A stretch of 64,000 nt of DNA, taken from assembly GCA_963969345.1 (NCBI GenBank), contig OZ017767.1:3562739-3626738 (forward strand). Direction: 5' to 3'. Below the pieces are notes generated by a model. That model searched no databases. It saw only the letters and a list, made by a program, of their open reading frames with translations, and had not been told where the DNA came from. Below, piece by piece: positions 11,429 to 24,900 of the stretch. The translations under genes were made by a program, and so were the position numbers. Position 1 is the stretch's first letter. Each line of letters begins with the position of its first letter. Origin of the DNA: Turbatrix aceti (lineage: Eukaryota; Nematoda; Chromadorea; Rhabditida; Panagrolaimidae).

Positions 11429-14400
11429 ATGGACGACATCGAAAAGCTGCAACACCTCGAGCTGGTCTCCAGAGTCTGCACCGAGCTCGACAACCATCTG
11501 GGTATCAGTGACAAGTCAGTGGCGGAGTTCATTATCGATTTAGCCAAGCAGAATTCGACTTTTGGCAAATTCAAGGATGCGCTTGCAGAACGCGGACTTT
11601 CAGACGGCGTATGTTATTTTTGTTTCCATTATTTGCTATTAATAGATGGATTTACAGCTTGAGGATTCGTTGCTGGCGACGCTGCTGCGGATGGTGCACA
11701 ACGCAATGCCGAGGCCCGCAGACAAACCCGTCCACACGATCAGGGAAGACAAGGACGAACTCAAGGCTTTGTTTCCGGGATTGGCACGGGCCAACGAGAA
11801 GAACAGTACCGTCGACGAGCTTGCCAATCTGATGGGCAAATGGGAAGACGAGCAGGTAGCTTTTTTTGGTCCTTATTGAATCTTTTTTTTCAAATGAATT
11901 TTTTTAGAAAACACACGGCAGTAAATCTTCGCAGGATAAACGCCGCAGTCGAAGGTCGAGAAGTTCTTCACCTGATCGTCGACGTGACCGTGACCGAGAC
12001 CGCGATCGTGAACGACGCCGCAGAAGGAGCAGCGACTCTGATGACGACCGCCGGCGGCGACGGGATTCAAGTCGGGATCGAGATCGTCATCGCGACCGGA
12101 GCCGAGATCGTGACAGAAAAAAACGACGACAATCGAGGTCGCCATCTCCTAGAAGAGTGCTTGAGAAGTTACCGGACGCACCTGAGCTCGGAAAAATTTA
12201 CGATGGCGTTGTCCAGTCTTGCACCAAATTTGGCGCTTTTGCAAGGGTGAGTTTTTCTATTATTTTTTGGATCATTCTGACTTTTGTATTTCCAGATCAT
12301 GGGCGTACGCCAGCGATGCGAAGGCCTCATCCACATCTCTCAGCTGGCCAACACGCGTGTCAACGACGTCTCCGAAGTCGTCCAGCGCAACCAAGCGGTC
12401 AAGGTGAAGGTCATCAAGGTCGATGATTCCGGCCCTCAACGCAAGTTCAGCCTGTCGATGAAGGAAGTCGATCAACGGAATGGGGCTGATCTGTGTCCAC
12501 CGGAAGCCCCGCTGGCGGAGGACGCTGTTCTTGGTCTCGACGACCTCCGGCCCCTGCCTGGCACCAGTGGACTTCCCGGCCGATCCGAGGACACGTCAAA
12601 TGGCAAGCGCAAGCGACAGAGACTCTCGACGCCCGAGCGATGGGAGCTCAAGCAGATGATGGGCGCCGGCGCAATCAGCTACACCGAGATGCCTGACTTC
12701 GACGAGGACCTCGGCATCCTCCGCAACCACGAAGACGAATCCGACGGCGAAGACGTCGAGATTGAACTCGTCGAGGATGAGCCTGCCTTTCTCAAGGGCT
12801 ACGGAAAAATTGCCATGGATCTGGAGCCTGTCAAGGTCGTCAAGAATCCGGACGGTTCCCTGGCGCAGGCTGCACTCATGCAATCTGCGCTCGCCAAAGA
12901 ACGCCGCGAGACGAAGATTCAGGCTGCCCGCGAGAAGGACGGCCAGCGTCAGCGAGGCGGGCCCATCGGAAGCCGGATTTATGATCCGATGGCCCAGCAG
13001 AACAATCCTGAGGCTGAGGAAGAAGAAAGTCCAGCGGCGGCCAGGAAAAAGGTGAGTAAATTTAACCTGACCAAATATTTATTTCATCGAACGCAGAGTC
13101 GCTAGCCTGGCTTTTGTGCCTTGCTAGTGCTAAGTGTTGTTCGAAAACCAAAATTTCCCGGATTGTTTGTGAAGTTCAAAAAAGCCCAATCTTTTTTGGA
13201 GTTCATCCGTCGGGAACAAAAAAAAATTCTGACAATAAAATATTTTTACGTGCGCTTGTTTCAGGACGAACCGGAGTGGCGAAGACACCTCTCGTCCATC
13301 TCAACCAGCGGCCGACGAGTCAACCTCTCCATCAAGGAACAACGCGAGTCGCTGCCCATTTTCCAGTTCAAGGAGCCCCTCATCGAAGCCATCCGACAAA
13401 ACCAAGTTCTGGTCGTCATCGGTGAAACAGGATCCGGCAAGACGACCCAGATGACGCAGTACCTCGTCGAAGCCGGACTCGCTAAGAAGGGCAAGGTCGG
13501 ATGCACGCAGCCCCGTCGTGTCGCTGCCACCTCCGTCGCAAAGCGTGTCGCGGAAGAATTTGGCTGCTCTCTGGGCCAGGAAGTCGGGTATACGATTCGT
13601 TTCGAGGACTGCACGGGTCCTGACACGATTATCAAGTACATGACTGACGGCATGATGCTCCGCGAGTCGCTGCTGGATCCCGAACTCAAGGGCTACTCAT
13701 GTATCATGCTCGACGAGGCCCACGAGCGCACCGTCAGCACCGACGTCCTCTTCGGTCTCCTGAAGCAGGCCATTCGCAAGCGACCGGAGCTCAAAGTCGT
13801 CGTGACTTCTGCTACACTCAACGCAGTCCAGTTTTCCGAGTATTGGTTCAACGCTCCGATCTTCAAAATTCCGGGTCGGACTTTTCCAGTCGAAATTTTG
13901 TACACTCGGGAGCCGGAGACGGACTACGTCGACGCCGCGCTAATGACCGTCATGCAGATCCACCTCACCGAGCCCCCAGGTGATATCCTGGTTTTTCTCA
14001 CTGGTCAGGAGGAGATCGACACCGCCTGTGAGGTCCTGCACGAGAGAATGAAGAAGCTGGGCCCCGACGTCCCTGAACTCCAGCCGTGGCCCGTCTACGG
14101 CGCTCTGCCCAGCGAAATGCAGTCTCGCATCTTCGAGCCCGCTCCCCCGGGCACCCGGAAGGTCGTCATCGCCACGAACATTGCGGAGACGTCGCTGACC
14201 ATCGACGGCATCTATTACGTCGTCGACCCTGGCTTTGTCAAACAGAAGATCTACAATCCCAAATCCTGCATGGACAGCCTCGTCGTTACGCCTATCTCGC
14301 AGGCTGCTGCCCAGCAGAGGTCAGGTCGTGCCGGGCGTACCGGGCCTGGCAAATGCTACCGACTCTACACGGAACGCGCTTTTCGCGACGAGATGCTGCC

Positions 14401-15563
14401 GACGCCGATTCCGGAAATTCAGCGGACGAACCTCGCCAGCACGCTGCTCCAACTCAAGGCGATGGGCATCAACAACCTCCTAGACTTTGATTTCATGGAT
14501 GCACCCCCGCTGGAGGCGATGATCACGGCCCTCAACCAGCTGCATCAGCTTTCCGCACTCGATGACGATGGTCTGCTGACCCGTCTGGGCAGGAGGATGG
14601 CTGAATTCCCACTGGAGCCTGCTCTCGCGAAGTTCCTGATCATGTCCGTCGATCTGGGCTGCGCAGAAGAGGTTCTCACGATTGTGGCCATGATTTCGGT
14701 CCAGAACGTTTTCTACCGACCCAAGGACAAGCAGGAGCTAGCAGATGAACGCAAATCCAAGTTCCACCAACCCGAAGGCGACCCGCTGACGCTGCTAGCT
14801 GTCTACAATTCGTGGAAGCAGAATAACTACTCTCCGACGTGGTGCTTTTCAAACTTTGTCCAGTTTCGGCAGCTGAAGAGGGCCCAGGACGTGCGCAAGC
14901 AGCTGCTCAGCATCATGGACCGACACAAGCTGCAGGTGAGGTCGTGTGGAAGGGATGTCCAGCGCGTGCAGAAGGCGCTCTGCTCTGGCTACTTCCGCAA
15001 CGCCGCCAAACGCGACCCGCAGGAGGGATACCGGACCCTCGTCGACGGCCAGAACGTCTACATCCATCCGACGAGCTCGCTCTTCCAGCAGCAGCCGGAG
15101 TGGGTCGTCTACTACGAGCTCGTCATGACCACCAAGGAATACATGCGAGAAGTAAGTTTTGACGGCTTCGGGGGGATTTCGAACGCAGAGTCGCTAGCCT
15201 GGCTTTCGTGCCTTGCTAGTGCTAAGTGTTGTTCGGAAAGAAAAATTTCCCGGATAGTTTGTGATGTTCGAAAATGGTTTTATCTTTTTTGGAGTTCATC
15301 CGTCGGGAACAAAAAAATTTTGTGGATGTATACTGCGGTGAAAATTTTGGAAACCAACTAAAAATTCCTATTTTCAGGTAACAGCAGTCGATCCAAAGTG
15401 GCTCATCGAATACGCACCGTCTTTTTTCAAGCTCGGCGACAACACGAAACTCTCCGCGGTCAAACGCAACCAGAAGATCGACCCGCTCTTCAACAAGTAC
15501 GAAGATGCAAATGCGTGGCGTATCTCGCGTGTCAAGAAGAAGATTTACAACCCGAATCGCTAA
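11429..15563 (+). CDS. DHX8: Pre-mRNA splicing DEAH helicase DHX8/PRP22 (nematode mog-5)
   Basis: ATP-dependent RNA helicase that releases spliced mRNA from the spliceosome. Exons: 11429-11608, 11646 (or 11658)-11855, 11908-12246, 12296-13051, 13265-15151 and 15378-15563, about 1,185 residues (human DHX8 about 1,220). In order: a conserved N-terminal segment ([14 protein letters not shown]), an RS/RD-rich stretch, an S1 RNA-binding domain (GKIYDGVV .. FSLSMKEV), an acidic linker, then the DEAH core with [25 protein letters not shown] and [12 protein letters not shown], followed by HA2 and OB-fold regions. The S1 domain distinguishes it from PRP2, PRP16 and PRP43. Two introns (13052-13264 and 15152-15377) share a repeat described separately. 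In nematodes the orthologue mog-5 is needed for the germline sperm/oocyte switch. Confidence 0.95.
13085..13235 (+). repeat. Intronic repeat, copy 1
   Basis: A segment of about 150 bases inside the DHX8 intron 13052-13264, running from TCGAACGCAGAGTCGCTAGC to GTTCATCCGTCGGGAACAAA. It matches a segment in the later intron of the same gene in the same orientation. It lies wholly between splice sites. Confidence 0.85.
15178..15325 (+). repeat. Intronic repeat, copy 2
   Basis: Second copy of the DHX8 intronic repeat, in the intron 15152-15377. Similarity to copy 1 is high across the element but absent in the flanking intron ends and exons, as expected for an element placed in two introns and not for exon duplication. 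Confidence 0.85.
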
Positions 15564-15942
15564 GTTGTATCTTTGTTGTTTGGTTTACGATAAACCTGGA
15601 TTTGATGACTCGAAGATTTTTTTGGTGTTCACAGAATTTTTTTGGGATGATGCATTTTTGATCCGGGAACAAACTTGGTGCACCTTTTTGTAGTTTGATT
15701 TCTCGAAAGTCTTTTTTTGGCGCTTTCGTCACAGCCTAGCCGGGATTTACGTAGCTAGGGATCATGCTTGACTGGTCGCCGACGTTCCCATGCCGAGCAT
15801 GTGCCGCCCTGCAGGGCGCGGCCACGTTGTCCATGGCCATGGCCGCAGACGACGTATTCAATTGAGCAGAAGGAAAACAGCGAAAAGTGCCGCATTCCCG
15901 ATTTCCGACTTCTCCAGACCATTGCAATCGACTTTTCACGGC

Positions 15943-18900
15943 ATGGCGGCTTACCTCGCGACGTCCACGGTGTCTAACCTCAAGACACGGTACTACAAGT
16001 ACCTAGAGACGCTTTGCGCGGCCAACGGCGTGGACATTTCCTCGCTCAAGACCCGTGGCAGCGAGTATGAAATGCTAGAGATGTTTTTTGGCGGCTTCCC
16101 GGCTCTCATCGGACTCAAGTATTTTGAGCGTCTGCGCGTACTCAAACTCGTCGGACAGGACATTGTCAACCTCAAACCGCTCACCGAAGTTGCCGGCGTG
16201 CTCGAGGAGCTCTGGGTCTGTGAAGGACCGATTAAGGTGAGTCTACGGAACTTTTTTCATTCATTTTTGCTTTGCAGGATGTAACAGGGATCGAGAATTG
16301 CAAGAAACTGCGGAAAGTTTATCTTTATGATAACCAGATCGAAGATGGCACCCCTCTCGGCAAACTGCCTCAACTCGAGACTCTCTGGATAATGAACAAC
16401 AACCTCAAAAGCCTAGAAGTGTGTATTTGACTATTTTTAGCCTTCTGGATAAAAAAAGTAGTTTTTTTCAGTTCTTAGACAGTCTGGAGCAGCTCAGCAT
16501 GCTCTACGTGGGCGGGAGCCAGTTCAACGATACTAGTATGTTTTTTTGTTTTTTTTTGCTGTCATCGAGCAAAGCTAACATAAATTTCTATTTTCAGCCG
16601 CGCTCAACGTTCAGGCTTGGCCGCACAAGCTGCAAGAACTGGATATCAGCGGAAACAACGTCAAATGCTTCCAAGTAAGCGTGTTTATTACAGGAAAAAG
16701 CAGCAAAATGTTAAAGGCCGAATGCACCGGAAAGTGCGCCTTTCACGGCCCCCTGGAAGGCCCCTTCCATCATGCCGCGCTCTTCTTCGGGCGCTCCGTA
16801 GTAGCCAGTCATCCCACCTTGCGGGTAACCGCGATAAGCGTCGTAACCGTACCTGGGGTTGTTGTTCAGGCCGTAGGGGTCGTAGTACGGCATAGCGGAA
16901 TTCCGGGGGTATTGATACTGACGTTCGACGTCATAGACACCCCCACCGGACGTTGTAGCGCCCTGCCTGGTCTGCTGGGCTCTGGCCAGGAGATACGCTT
17001 CCTGGGGACTACGGCGGGCGATTGCAAAGTAACTCAAGTCTGGAGACGTCAAAGGATTCCCGGCGTATCGTTGTGAAGGATACTGGTAGCCAGAAGGGTA
17101 CTGATAATTGGAAGAATACTGGTAGCCGTCCTGGGACGTGTAATAATTCTGCATGCCATAATGGGGGTCGTAGCCGGAGGCGGAGAGCTGCGCGAAGGCC
17201 AAATTGGCAGCGAGAATCAAAAATACAAGGTGCACAAGCATTCTGGGGTTTTTTATACTGAAAAATAAAAACTGATTTTTGATTGGTTCAAAAATTAAAA
17301 GAGAAAATTAATTCAAACCGCGGATCACACGTCTGTGGTGTCTTATTTGAGGAAATGGAAAAAACACGTGAGACATCAAAATAGGTCAACTATCCTCTCG
17401 TCAACTCGACATCCCACTTCACTCATTTTTTTCATTTTTTGTGCTGGACTCTATTCTTGCTCACGTTTTTGTAAAAATTAATAATACCCAAGCGGACTCC
17501 AGACGTCTGCAGCCTGGAATCATGACGACTACTTCCGTTTTGCAGCCCCCTTTCACCAGATTTGTTTTAAAAAAAATAGTAGACAGAACCGACCGGAAAA
17601 GAATTTTCATTACGCAAAAAATGAATCACCGTTTGTCTCAAGTCTTCAAAAATATTGCAGAGCCTTCTACCTATTGCAAATTGCGGCGTGATGCGGTGCC
17701 TGAACGTAGCCGGTGACGAGGCGATAAGTTCGGGTCTTATCCGATCGGAATGCCACTTTTCTTGGCTTGCGTTTCATTTTCCCTTCATCGAGCGCCTCAA
17801 CAGCGACATCGTGTCTGAAAAGTTCCAGCATCACTTTTCCGTGAGTACTCTCAGAGTCAGTGACGACCTGAACTCCAGACAATAAAAACATTTGCAGTAC
17901 ACAGCTGAGAACTGGCTTTTCGATGCCTACGTAAATCTTCTGAATGCAGAGAAGGCGTACAGGCACAAGGCAACCAACATTGACAAAAACCTGCACAAAA
18001 TTCAGGAAAAGTTGAACAGTCTCGTCGTCACGCTCGGCAAGCTGGCGGCCACCGTGCCGAAAAAGGAGGGCAGAAGAGACCTCGTTTACAGAATCCAGGA
18101 GCAAAGCCAGAAAAGTATCAAGAGCTTGAAGAGGCTTAAAAGCATGTTTTTTGATTTCATTGGAAATATAAATTTTTATTTTAAAATTTTTCAGGACAAT
18201 GTCTGGCTCTGGAATACACAGTGCACCGTCTAAACGATTTTTATTTTCCAACCTGGCGGCTAGAAGGCGGCCTGCCTTCAAACTGGCCCCGCCAGTTGAG
18301 CGAATTTGAGTTGCGTCTGCTGCAACACAGTTTCCAGTGGTTCGGCTCCAAGACTACGGAGCACGATATCCGCATCCACGCAGCCTTTGCCTTCGACCAG
18401 CGCTTCGTCGACGAAACCAACCAACTGACGCGCAATGACGTCGAAAAGCTCTTCTTCTTCGACTACTCAAGGCAATCTGTGCTCTGGGATCTGCGATCTG
18501 CCGTCCGCCTTTGTGACAAGCGTTTCACCACGGATTACCGCGACGACACGATTCGCATCTTCAAGGACATTGCTCTTTTTACCAACGAAGCCGGCGACAA
18601 CGTACGTTTGGATTATTTTTGGACACAAAAAACAAAATAAAATTCTCTTTGTCTTCAGGAGTGTTTTTACATCCTGCCAATGGTCAAATGTGAAAAGTTC
18701 GGTCGGCGTTTTCGGTTCGCAACCAAAACCGTCGAGGGCTTTGACGACGAATTGCTAAGCACGGCGAGACTCGACTCCTACCGCCCGGGAGAGATGCCTC
18801 CGGAGCCCATTATCACTTCCAGCCGGGATGCCGGTGGCGAGTTTGGCGTTGCCACCTGTGAGTGTCTTCCGGACCCCTTCTACTTTTACATATTTCATCT

Positions 18901-21900
18901 TTTACAGCCTACGTCGAGCTTGTGCACTGGACCGACGTCGAATTCAGTCTGCTATGCCTTGTGGAAGTTCACACGACTAGCCAGATCACTTTCGAAGACA
19001 TCCGCTCACCTGCAAGCTTCGACGAAAAATTCGCAGCCCAAATTAGGAAATTAAAGTCATTTGGTATCGAGGTGAAATTGGAAAAGCCGCAAAGCCAGAC
19101 TTTATCCGCCGAGCCTCTGGAAAAACAAATCAGCGACCTCACCGAAGCTTCGGGGGATGGTGGCGATGTTATATCAGGAGACGCCCCGAAGAAGACCAAT
19201 GTTCGCAAAGTGGAGGATTTCATCAACGCTGAGCTTGGTTTGGACCGGTGGCGAAGACAGCAGCCGGCGACTTCCGCAAAGAGACTCACTCTCCGAGACC
19301 CCCTGGAGCTGGCGCTGACCTTCTCAAAGCTGCCCGTGTTCGTAGACACCCTCGACCTTACCGTGAGTTCTGGTTTTGACGATAGAACGGGGGGCGTAAC
19401 AATGAATGTCAAAAAGCTAAACTTAAAATGTAATACATGTTTTTGCCAAAGCCGTAAAACTTATTTGCATATTAAAAAAAATTTTAATATTTTTTTGGTT
19501 TTCCCGGTATCAAAAATGAATAACGTGTTTATGTTTTAAGGGTAAACGACTGGGGTTTGAGCGTTTTTTTCTTCCATACTGCCAGAGCCCGTAGGTTGAG
19601 GAGAAAGCTCTGACGAATCTGGCTGCAGAAGGCCAGCAAAAGGTATGGGTTGATGCCAGCAAAAATGTCACTAAAAAAATCGCAACATGCAAAATTAGGA
19701 CTTCAAAGGTAACAATTTGAAAAAATTGAAAGCCGACTTGTGTACCCTGCAGAAAATATTACTCACTTCAAGAGATTACCGTAGTGAAAATTGTAGTCAA
19801 ATCTGGAGAATTCTCTAAGCACTATGTAGAATGCGAAAATTGTTTGTGTGGTACAGATAATAACAGAAACAGCTAAAATACGGTACTCTCGCTCTACTTT
19901 TACCCAGGCCGAGCGCCTCGGCATTTTTCGAATTAGGGCATTTTCTCGACGGATGCTGCAGAACATGATTGAGTAAAGCGTTATGGCAATGATTGACGAC
20001 AGCACGAGCCCTGCGCCACCCACCTTCATGTGAAACCTGATGTATGTGAGGCTGAAATTGCGTCAATGAACAATTCTACCATGTTTTTATACGCACTCCA
20101 CTACTTCTGCAAATAACTGACATTCGCCGCGTGCTTCGTAGTTCACGGGGAAGCGGAGGGTCAGGGCCCCCCACGCGATTGCCGGTATGATCTGTATGGC
20201 ATAGAATATGAAAACAAGCGGTGGTTTCCATAGCTGAACAATTTATTGAAAGTTACAACAAAAAATAAAAATTCAGCATTCAGACCTGCTGCAGGATTTT
20301 GCTATGAACGAGAACGCAGAATCTGTTGATTGCGATGACTGTGACGCTCAGTGTCTGACACATGCCTCCCATCCATATTATGGAGTAGTACAACTTGAGA
20401 ATGACTTTTTCGTGGGTTATGAACCAGTCTCGGAATATACAAGTTTTTGGAGCTACGCTGGCGATATCGTTTATAACCATCACTCCTAAAATGACAATCA
20501 TGGTGACAAATTTATATACAAGCGTCTTACCAATATCGGCGATGCCCACAATAAAACAGCAAACAAAGAACGGTTTGCACAAATTTGGATTCTTCTGAAC
20601 AAATCCTCGAAAAAGGATGATTAGAACAATAGCGTAGATTGGTAAAGTAACGATGCAAAACATGACTTCAAATATCTCTACAAAAAGAACGAGCCATTCG
20701 TGAACGTTGTCTGGCATCGGACCACGAAACTCGTAACAGTTATCGTTCCAGCGCTCAAATTTGAGCAATTTTTATGTTTTCGAGTCGAAATTCTTGCAAA
20801 AATGTTAGAGCGTTTTTCTTGTTGGCAACTTTTTTTTGTAAACCATTCATGAACCTCGTGAACACGTGCTACCACTTTGTTTTTATTATACGTTATAAGC
20901 TACAATTATTATGCTGCCGTACAATGTAAAATACATAGGGCGATCACCTTTGTACATACTATTTACACATGATCGTAGCCTTGCGAGTGCAGGTGCGCGA
21001 CTTCTGCACACATGTGTGCACCCGTCAACGGAAAATAACGGCGGATGTTTTTGCCGAAGCCGAGCAGGAGAAAAGGGATGATACCTCTGCAGATTCGACT
21101 TCAAATCTCTGAGATGTAGGTAAAGAAGATGGCATGCATCCATATTCGCTTTAAATTGTTTTTCTTCTGCGTCGATGTCTTGTTGTGATGAAGAGCAACG
21201 TCAGCGAGGCGAATGAGTTCATCAACATCAACTGCCGTTGACCGTCTCAAACGCCAATGACAGAACCCGTAATTGTAGACACTACATTTGACTGCCATTC
21301 ACCGCGATTCTGGCAAAAGAAAGGCCGCCCGGTGCTGCGATGCCGGTCTTGCTCGGATGCCGGGACGGCTGCGGCGTGCGCGTTTTTTTCTTCCATCTTG
21401 CTAGAGCCCGTAGGTTGAGGGGAAAACTCTGACGAATATGTCTGCTGAAGGCCAACAGCAGGTAAGGGTTGATACCTGCGTAAATGTCACTAAAAAAACG
21501 CGAGGTGAGAAAAATTAGGGTTTCAAAGGTAACAATTTGCAAAAAAAAATTAAAGACTGGTTAGTTGTTTGGCCTCTTCGTCATGCAGAAAACACTCACT
21601 TCAAGAGATTGCCGTAATGAAAATTGTAGTCAAACATGAAGACCTCTCTAAGCACCATGTAAAAAGCGAAAATCGTTTGGGTTGTACAGATGATGACGGA
21701 AACCGTCAGAAGACGATACTCACGCTCTGCCTTGACCCAGAGCGGTCGTTTTGCCATCTTCCGAATTTTGGCATTTTCGCGGTGAATGTTGCAGAACATA
21801 ATTGAGTATAGCGTCATGGCAATGATTGACGACAGTACAAGGCCTGCGCCGCCCACCTTCATGTAGAACCTGATGCCTTCAAGGCTGAAATTGTTTTAGA

Positions 21901-24900
21901 CATCAGTGAACAATTTTAACTTTGTTTTACGCACTCCAACACTTCCGCAAACAGCTGACATTCGCCACGCGCTTCATAGATGGCAGGAAATCGGATAGTC
22001 AGGGTCCCCCACACTACGGCAGGCACGATTTGAATGCCGTAGAAGATGAATACTAGGGGCGGCTTCCACAACTAAAAAAAAATTAAAAATGTCGACAAAA
22101 AAAAACAGCATGCAGACCTTTTCTAGGATGTCGCGTCGAATAAGGATGCAAAATCTGTTGATAGCGATGACCGTGACACTCAGCGTCTGGCACATGCCAC
22201 CGATCCAGATTACGATGTAGTACAACTTGAGAACGGCTTTTTCGTGGGTTATGAACCAGTTTCGGAATAGACAAGCTTTCGGGGCTACGCTGGCGATATC
22301 GTTTATAACCATCACTCCTAAAATGACAATCTTGGTGACATACTATTTATATACAAACGTCCTACCGATATCGGCGATGCCCACAATAAAACAGCAAACA
22401 AAGAACGGTTTGCACAAATTTGGATTCTTCTGAACAAATCCTCGGAATATTATCGTTAGAACAATGACGTAGATTGGCAGTGTGACGATGCAGAACAAGG
22501 CTTCGGAAATCTCTACCACGAGGATGAGCCATTCGTGAACGTCGCCTGGCATGAGACCACGCAACTCGACTGCTGTTACATAGGCGAAGCAATGAGTTCA
22601 TACTGCTCACGGACTTCGTGCGCAACTGCTGCCGTTTTTTTTCTTTTATTATAGGTTACGATTATTGAGTTTACGTCGCCGTGGAAGGTAAAATGCATAC
22701 AGCAAGCCCAATCATCTTTGGACAAGTGTGTGTCAGCGAGAGCAAAGCCATTCAAAGTTGAATCTGTTTACACGTTAGCGTTGCCTTGCTAGCTGAACTC
22801 TGCAGGCAAGGAAAAGAACGGCGTTGAAGCCGGAGGTACATATGTACATAGGGGTTGAAGTCGTTGCAAATCATTTATTTAATAATGTCGGCGTAATGTA
22901 TGTAGTGGGCAGCATACTTTACCCTACTTGAAAATCACTGAGAACGATGACATGCATGTTTGACGGAGGAGATTCCCTTCGCCTTCTCCAAAATCAATGC
23001 CAGAAAGTCTGTCCGTGATTGTACATTTGACTGTGTGTTACCGCGTTTCTGGCAAAAGAAAGGCCGCCCATAGGTATCATGCCGGATCGGGTAGGATACC
23101 GAGTCAGCTGCGTCGTTTGCGCATTTTTTTCCAGTTAAGAGGAAAGCTCAGACGGATGTGTCTGCTGAAGGCCAGCAAAAGGTAGGGATTTATGCCTGCG
23201 TAAATGTCACTAAAAAAGGCGGATGTAATTAGGGTTTCGAAAATGGCACTTTGCTTAAATTAGGGACTGGTTTTTTACTCAGCGCTCACTCACTTCAAGA
23301 AATTGCCATAATGAAATTCAGCATCAAACATGAAGATTTCTCGGAGAACCATGTAAGATGCAAAGATCGTTTGAGTCGTGCAGATGATGACGGAGACCGT
23401 TAGGAGACGGTACTCACGCTCTGCCTTGACCCAGAGCGGCCGTTTTGCCATTTTTCGAATTCTTGCGTTTTCTCGGCGAATGTTGCAGAACATGATAGAA
23501 TAGAGCGTTATGGCAATGATTGACGACAGCACGAGCCCTGCGCCGCCCACTATCATGTGAAACCTGATGCCATTACTGAAACAACAATGTGAACGATTTT
23601 ATCCAGAATCCACGCACCCCAACGCATCTGCAAACAACTGGCACGGACCGCGTGCCGCGTAGCCGGAGGGAAAGCGGATGGTCAGGGCTCCCCATATAAC
23701 GGCCGGTACGATCTGGATGCCGTAGAAGATAAAAACCAGCGGGGGCTTCCACAGCTGAATTAAAAAAAATTATCCCAAAAAAATCTGAATGCAGACCTTC
23801 TGTAGGATGTCGCGTCGAATCAGGATGCAAAATCTATTGATAGCAATGACTACGACACTCAACGTCTGGCACATGCCTCCCATCCAGATTATGACGTAGT
23901 ACAATTGGGGAATAATTTTTTCGTAGGTTATGTAGAAGTCCCGGAAAAGACAAGCCTTTGGAGCTACCCTGGCAATATCGTTTATCATCATTACTCCTAA
24001 AATGTCGATAATTCTGCCAAGTCCATGGGTAAGTATCCTACCGATATCTGCGACGCCGACAATAAAACAGCAAACAAAAAACGGCTTGCACAAATTTGGA
24101 TTCTTCTGAACAAATCCTCGGAATATTATCGTTAGAACAATGACGTAGATTGGCACCGTAATGATGAAAAACACACCTTCGCAGATCTCCACGACAAGGA
24201 TTAGCCATTCGTGAATGTCGCTCGGCATAGGACGCGACACCTGATTGTTTTCTCTAAGGTGAAGCAACCCGGTCATACTGCTTGCAGGCTTGGTACACGA
24301 CTGCTTTCTTTCCTTGTCAGTAGACCCTACCGCGCACGGTACCGTGTACATAGGTTACAATTATTTCGTGCCGACGTGCGAGATAAAGGGCTCAATCTTC
24401 TTGAGTCAGGTAAGCAGAATGAGTCAAGCCATTCAAAACTTGGAACTGTTAACACGTGACCGCTGCAGTGCCACTATGGTCGGCACCATTACACTGGCTG
24501 ATGATCCGTGCACCCATGGAAAAGAGCGGCGTATGTTTTTGCTGAAGCCGAGCAGGAGGTATGGGTTGATGCCGGAGTAGATGTCACTGAAAGTCGTTTT
24601 AAATTGTTCAAAAAACAAAAATTAGTGTCGATTATCTACTTTATGAAATTGTAGCCAAACATATCGTTGTCGTACTTGAAAATCTCCCGAAGAACCACAT
24701 ATGTAGCAAAAATAGCCTGCGTTGTACAAATGCACACTGCGACTATCAAAAGTCTGTACTCTCGGTCGGTTCGAATTCGGAACTTCGATTTAGACTTGTT
24801 TTTCTGCTTTCGGTCACAACGAATGTCTTCTCTCTTGATTTTGTAAAACATAATCGAGTACATGACCAGCGCTAGCACGGTGGACAACACCAGTCCCGCA

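Noticed and set aside
17667..18281. A 204-codon open frame on the - strand
   Set aside because: It is the shadow of LRRC9-like exons 5 to 7 and crosses their introns.
17600..19400. A separate gene such as CDC45 or an unknown protein between the two LRR blocks
   Set aside because: No CDC45 motifs are present, and the exons join the upstream LRR exons in phase; the segment FHFPFIERLNSDIV and the middle domain fit the LRRC9 order instead.
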